Below, piece after piece: positions 63,133 through 64,000 of a stretch of DNA of 64,000 bases. The first letter of the stretch is position 1, and each line of letters opens with the position of its first letter. The notes below the pieces were generated by a model. The model was not told the DNA's origin. It ran no database searches and saw nothing but the letters and a program-made list of their open reading frames with translations. Source of the DNA: Chalara sp. BL73 (lineage: Eukaryota; Ascomycota; Leotiomycetes; Helotiales); contig CAKJVC010000014.1 of NCBI GenBank assembly GCA_918026815.1, positions 992,001 through 1,056,000 on the forward strand, given 5' to 3'. Both the position numbers and the translations under genes were made by a program.

Positions 63133-64000
63133 TCAACTAAGACGAACGGCAGTTTGCCTCTCCCGGTCCCGATTCACTATTTCGCCATCCATTATCCCAT
63201 ATGTGAAGGCACCCCCAACCAGCGTCAGCTCCTCACAGCCGTCTTTGTGGCCTTCTTGCGAGATTCCATCTCCACGGCGCCTCAGCACAAATGGGACCTT
63301 GCTTCCGAAGAGCACCCAAACCTGATCTCCTGGTCTCATCTTGGCAGGCCCTATGCCGATATAACCAGTTTCGGTAATGAAAAAGGCTTGGTTGACGATC
63401 ATTCGATTTATGGACGCCCTCATTGCAATGTCAAGGTACGTCTTTATGCCATGGCTGAATTCCATAATCTCGTGTCCCTCCTTGAAAGTCGCTCGTCGCT
63501 TGGTCAGTCCATCGTGATCAAGTATCAAGTCGCCAATGACTGTTCTCCAGAATGCGTTGGGCCAGGAATCGCCATTAGCGTAATTGCGCGTGGAAACGGG
63601 AGAGCGGGTATGCTGCAGAAGCATCCTTTCCCATGAGTTTAGCGTCTCGGCCGTAGTTGCTATGGATATGTCTCGCTCGAGAACTGCCCGCTGGACCTCT
63701 CCTACTTCTTTAATTGTGTCTACAAAGATACCGCGCAAGGAGAGAGTACGCCCTGCATCGATGACATTCATACGTAAAGATTCACCACCATCAGTACTAA
63801 ACCACCTGTAACGGCGTTCTGAGTCCCACCACCACAATGACGCCTCCATCTTCGGCACTCCAGCAAAGTCAAGCGCCCAGGTTGGGAGACCAGGTGTAAA
63901 TGCTTCTCGAATCCCAACCAGGGGCTTAAGATTTTGCTCCATCCGAATTAGATCGACAGTGACAGTCGTGTATAAGGAAACAACGGGTATGTCGTAGTTG
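63133..64000 (-). CDS. HET-type (heterokaryon incompatibility) protein, C-terminal part
   Basis: An open frame runs from the window's right edge to a stop at 63133, giving about 288 residues of the C-terminus. The ATG at 63942 is internal: the frame is open without a stop to position 64000, so the start and the HET domain lie outside. The visible part matches the region after the HET domain in this large fungal family: LKPLVGIREAFTPGLPTWALDF, RRYRWFSTDGGES-type middle, and the characteristic end QAFFITETGYIGIGPAKMRPGDQVWVLFGSKVPFVLRR, then LVGGAFTYGIMDGE. HET-domain proteins can trigger cell death when incompatible hyphae fuse; most family members are untested, and a role here is unknown. No intron is needed within the visible part. 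Confidence 0.85.
   Translation of the reverse strand, partial: NYDIPVVSLYTTVTVDLIRMEQNLKPLVGIREAFTPGLPTWALDFAGVPKMEASLWWWDSERRYRWFSTDGGESLRMNVIDAGRTLSLRGIFVDTIKEVGEVQRAVLERDISIATTAETLNSWERMLLQHTRSPVSTRNYANGDSWPNAFWRTVIGDLILDHDGLTKRRATFKEGHEIMEFSHGIKTYLDIAMRASINRMIVNQAFFITETGYIGIGPAKMRPGDQVWVLFGSKVPFVLRRRGDGISQEGHKDGCEELTLVGGAFTYGIMDGEIVNRDRERQTAVRLS

Overview
This 64 kb window is nuclear DNA of a filamentous ascomycete (Pezizomycotina). The evidence is the gene content: a pentafunctional AROM protein, the DASH kinetochore subunit Dad3, a fungal Pal1 protein, Zn2Cys6 and C2H2 regulators, a HET-type protein and a GPI-type thaumatin-like protein. Many genes are split by short GT-AG introns, mostly 48-190 nt, several with a CTAAC/CTGAC-like branch site. 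A leotiomycete is my best guess from the look of the proteins; that is inference only. No bacterial-style operon, CRISPR array, rRNA or convincing tRNA was found.

Layout. 1-9.8 kb: a complex I assembly factor (NDUFAF2-like, minus) and a long C2H2 zinc-finger regulator resembling fungal Rpn4 (plus), in otherwise sparse sequence. 9.86-14.9 kb: AROM on the minus strand, five exons, 1584 residues, all five enzymes present, with a TGACTCA (Gcn4/CPC1-type) site 126 bp before the start. 15.5-23 kb: a secreted pepsin-like aspartic protease, an aldo/keto reductase and a small conserved fungal protein, all minus. 24.4-29.2 kb: compact housekeeping genes (mitochondrial ribosomal protein uS5m, Dad3) and a Zn2Cys6 regulator. 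31.0-33.7 kb: an 11-exon ABCG half-transporter.

33.7-41.6 kb is an 8 kb gene-poor island. It holds degenerate repeats: a tandem array with a period of about 150 bp (37.54-38.47 kb) and a dispersed motif, GACRTGCAAC. Exact GACGTGCAAC occurs seven times in the window, far above chance. Three copies near 35 kb sit exactly 32 bp downstream of CGTTACC. This unexplained repeat family is the most novel signal I can support.

41.6-48.2 kb: PAL1, MED31, RNA polymerase III subunit RPC11 and an ankyrin protein. 49.1-50.6 kb: a broken MFS transporter of the Dal5/Tna1 type. 52-57 kb: a thaumatin-like protein and an Hsp70-like ATPase with a Pro/Gly-rich N-terminal extension. 57-60.5 kb: sparse, with one unresolved set of coding-like frames. 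60.5-62.4 kb: glucokinase. 63.1 kb to the right edge: the C-terminal part of a HET-type protein that runs off the window.

The neighbours do not form a pathway or a secondary-metabolite cluster. Exon joins were derived by hand from splice consensus, reading phase and family similarity. Every spliced gene given exon coordinates sums to a multiple of three. No database search was run.
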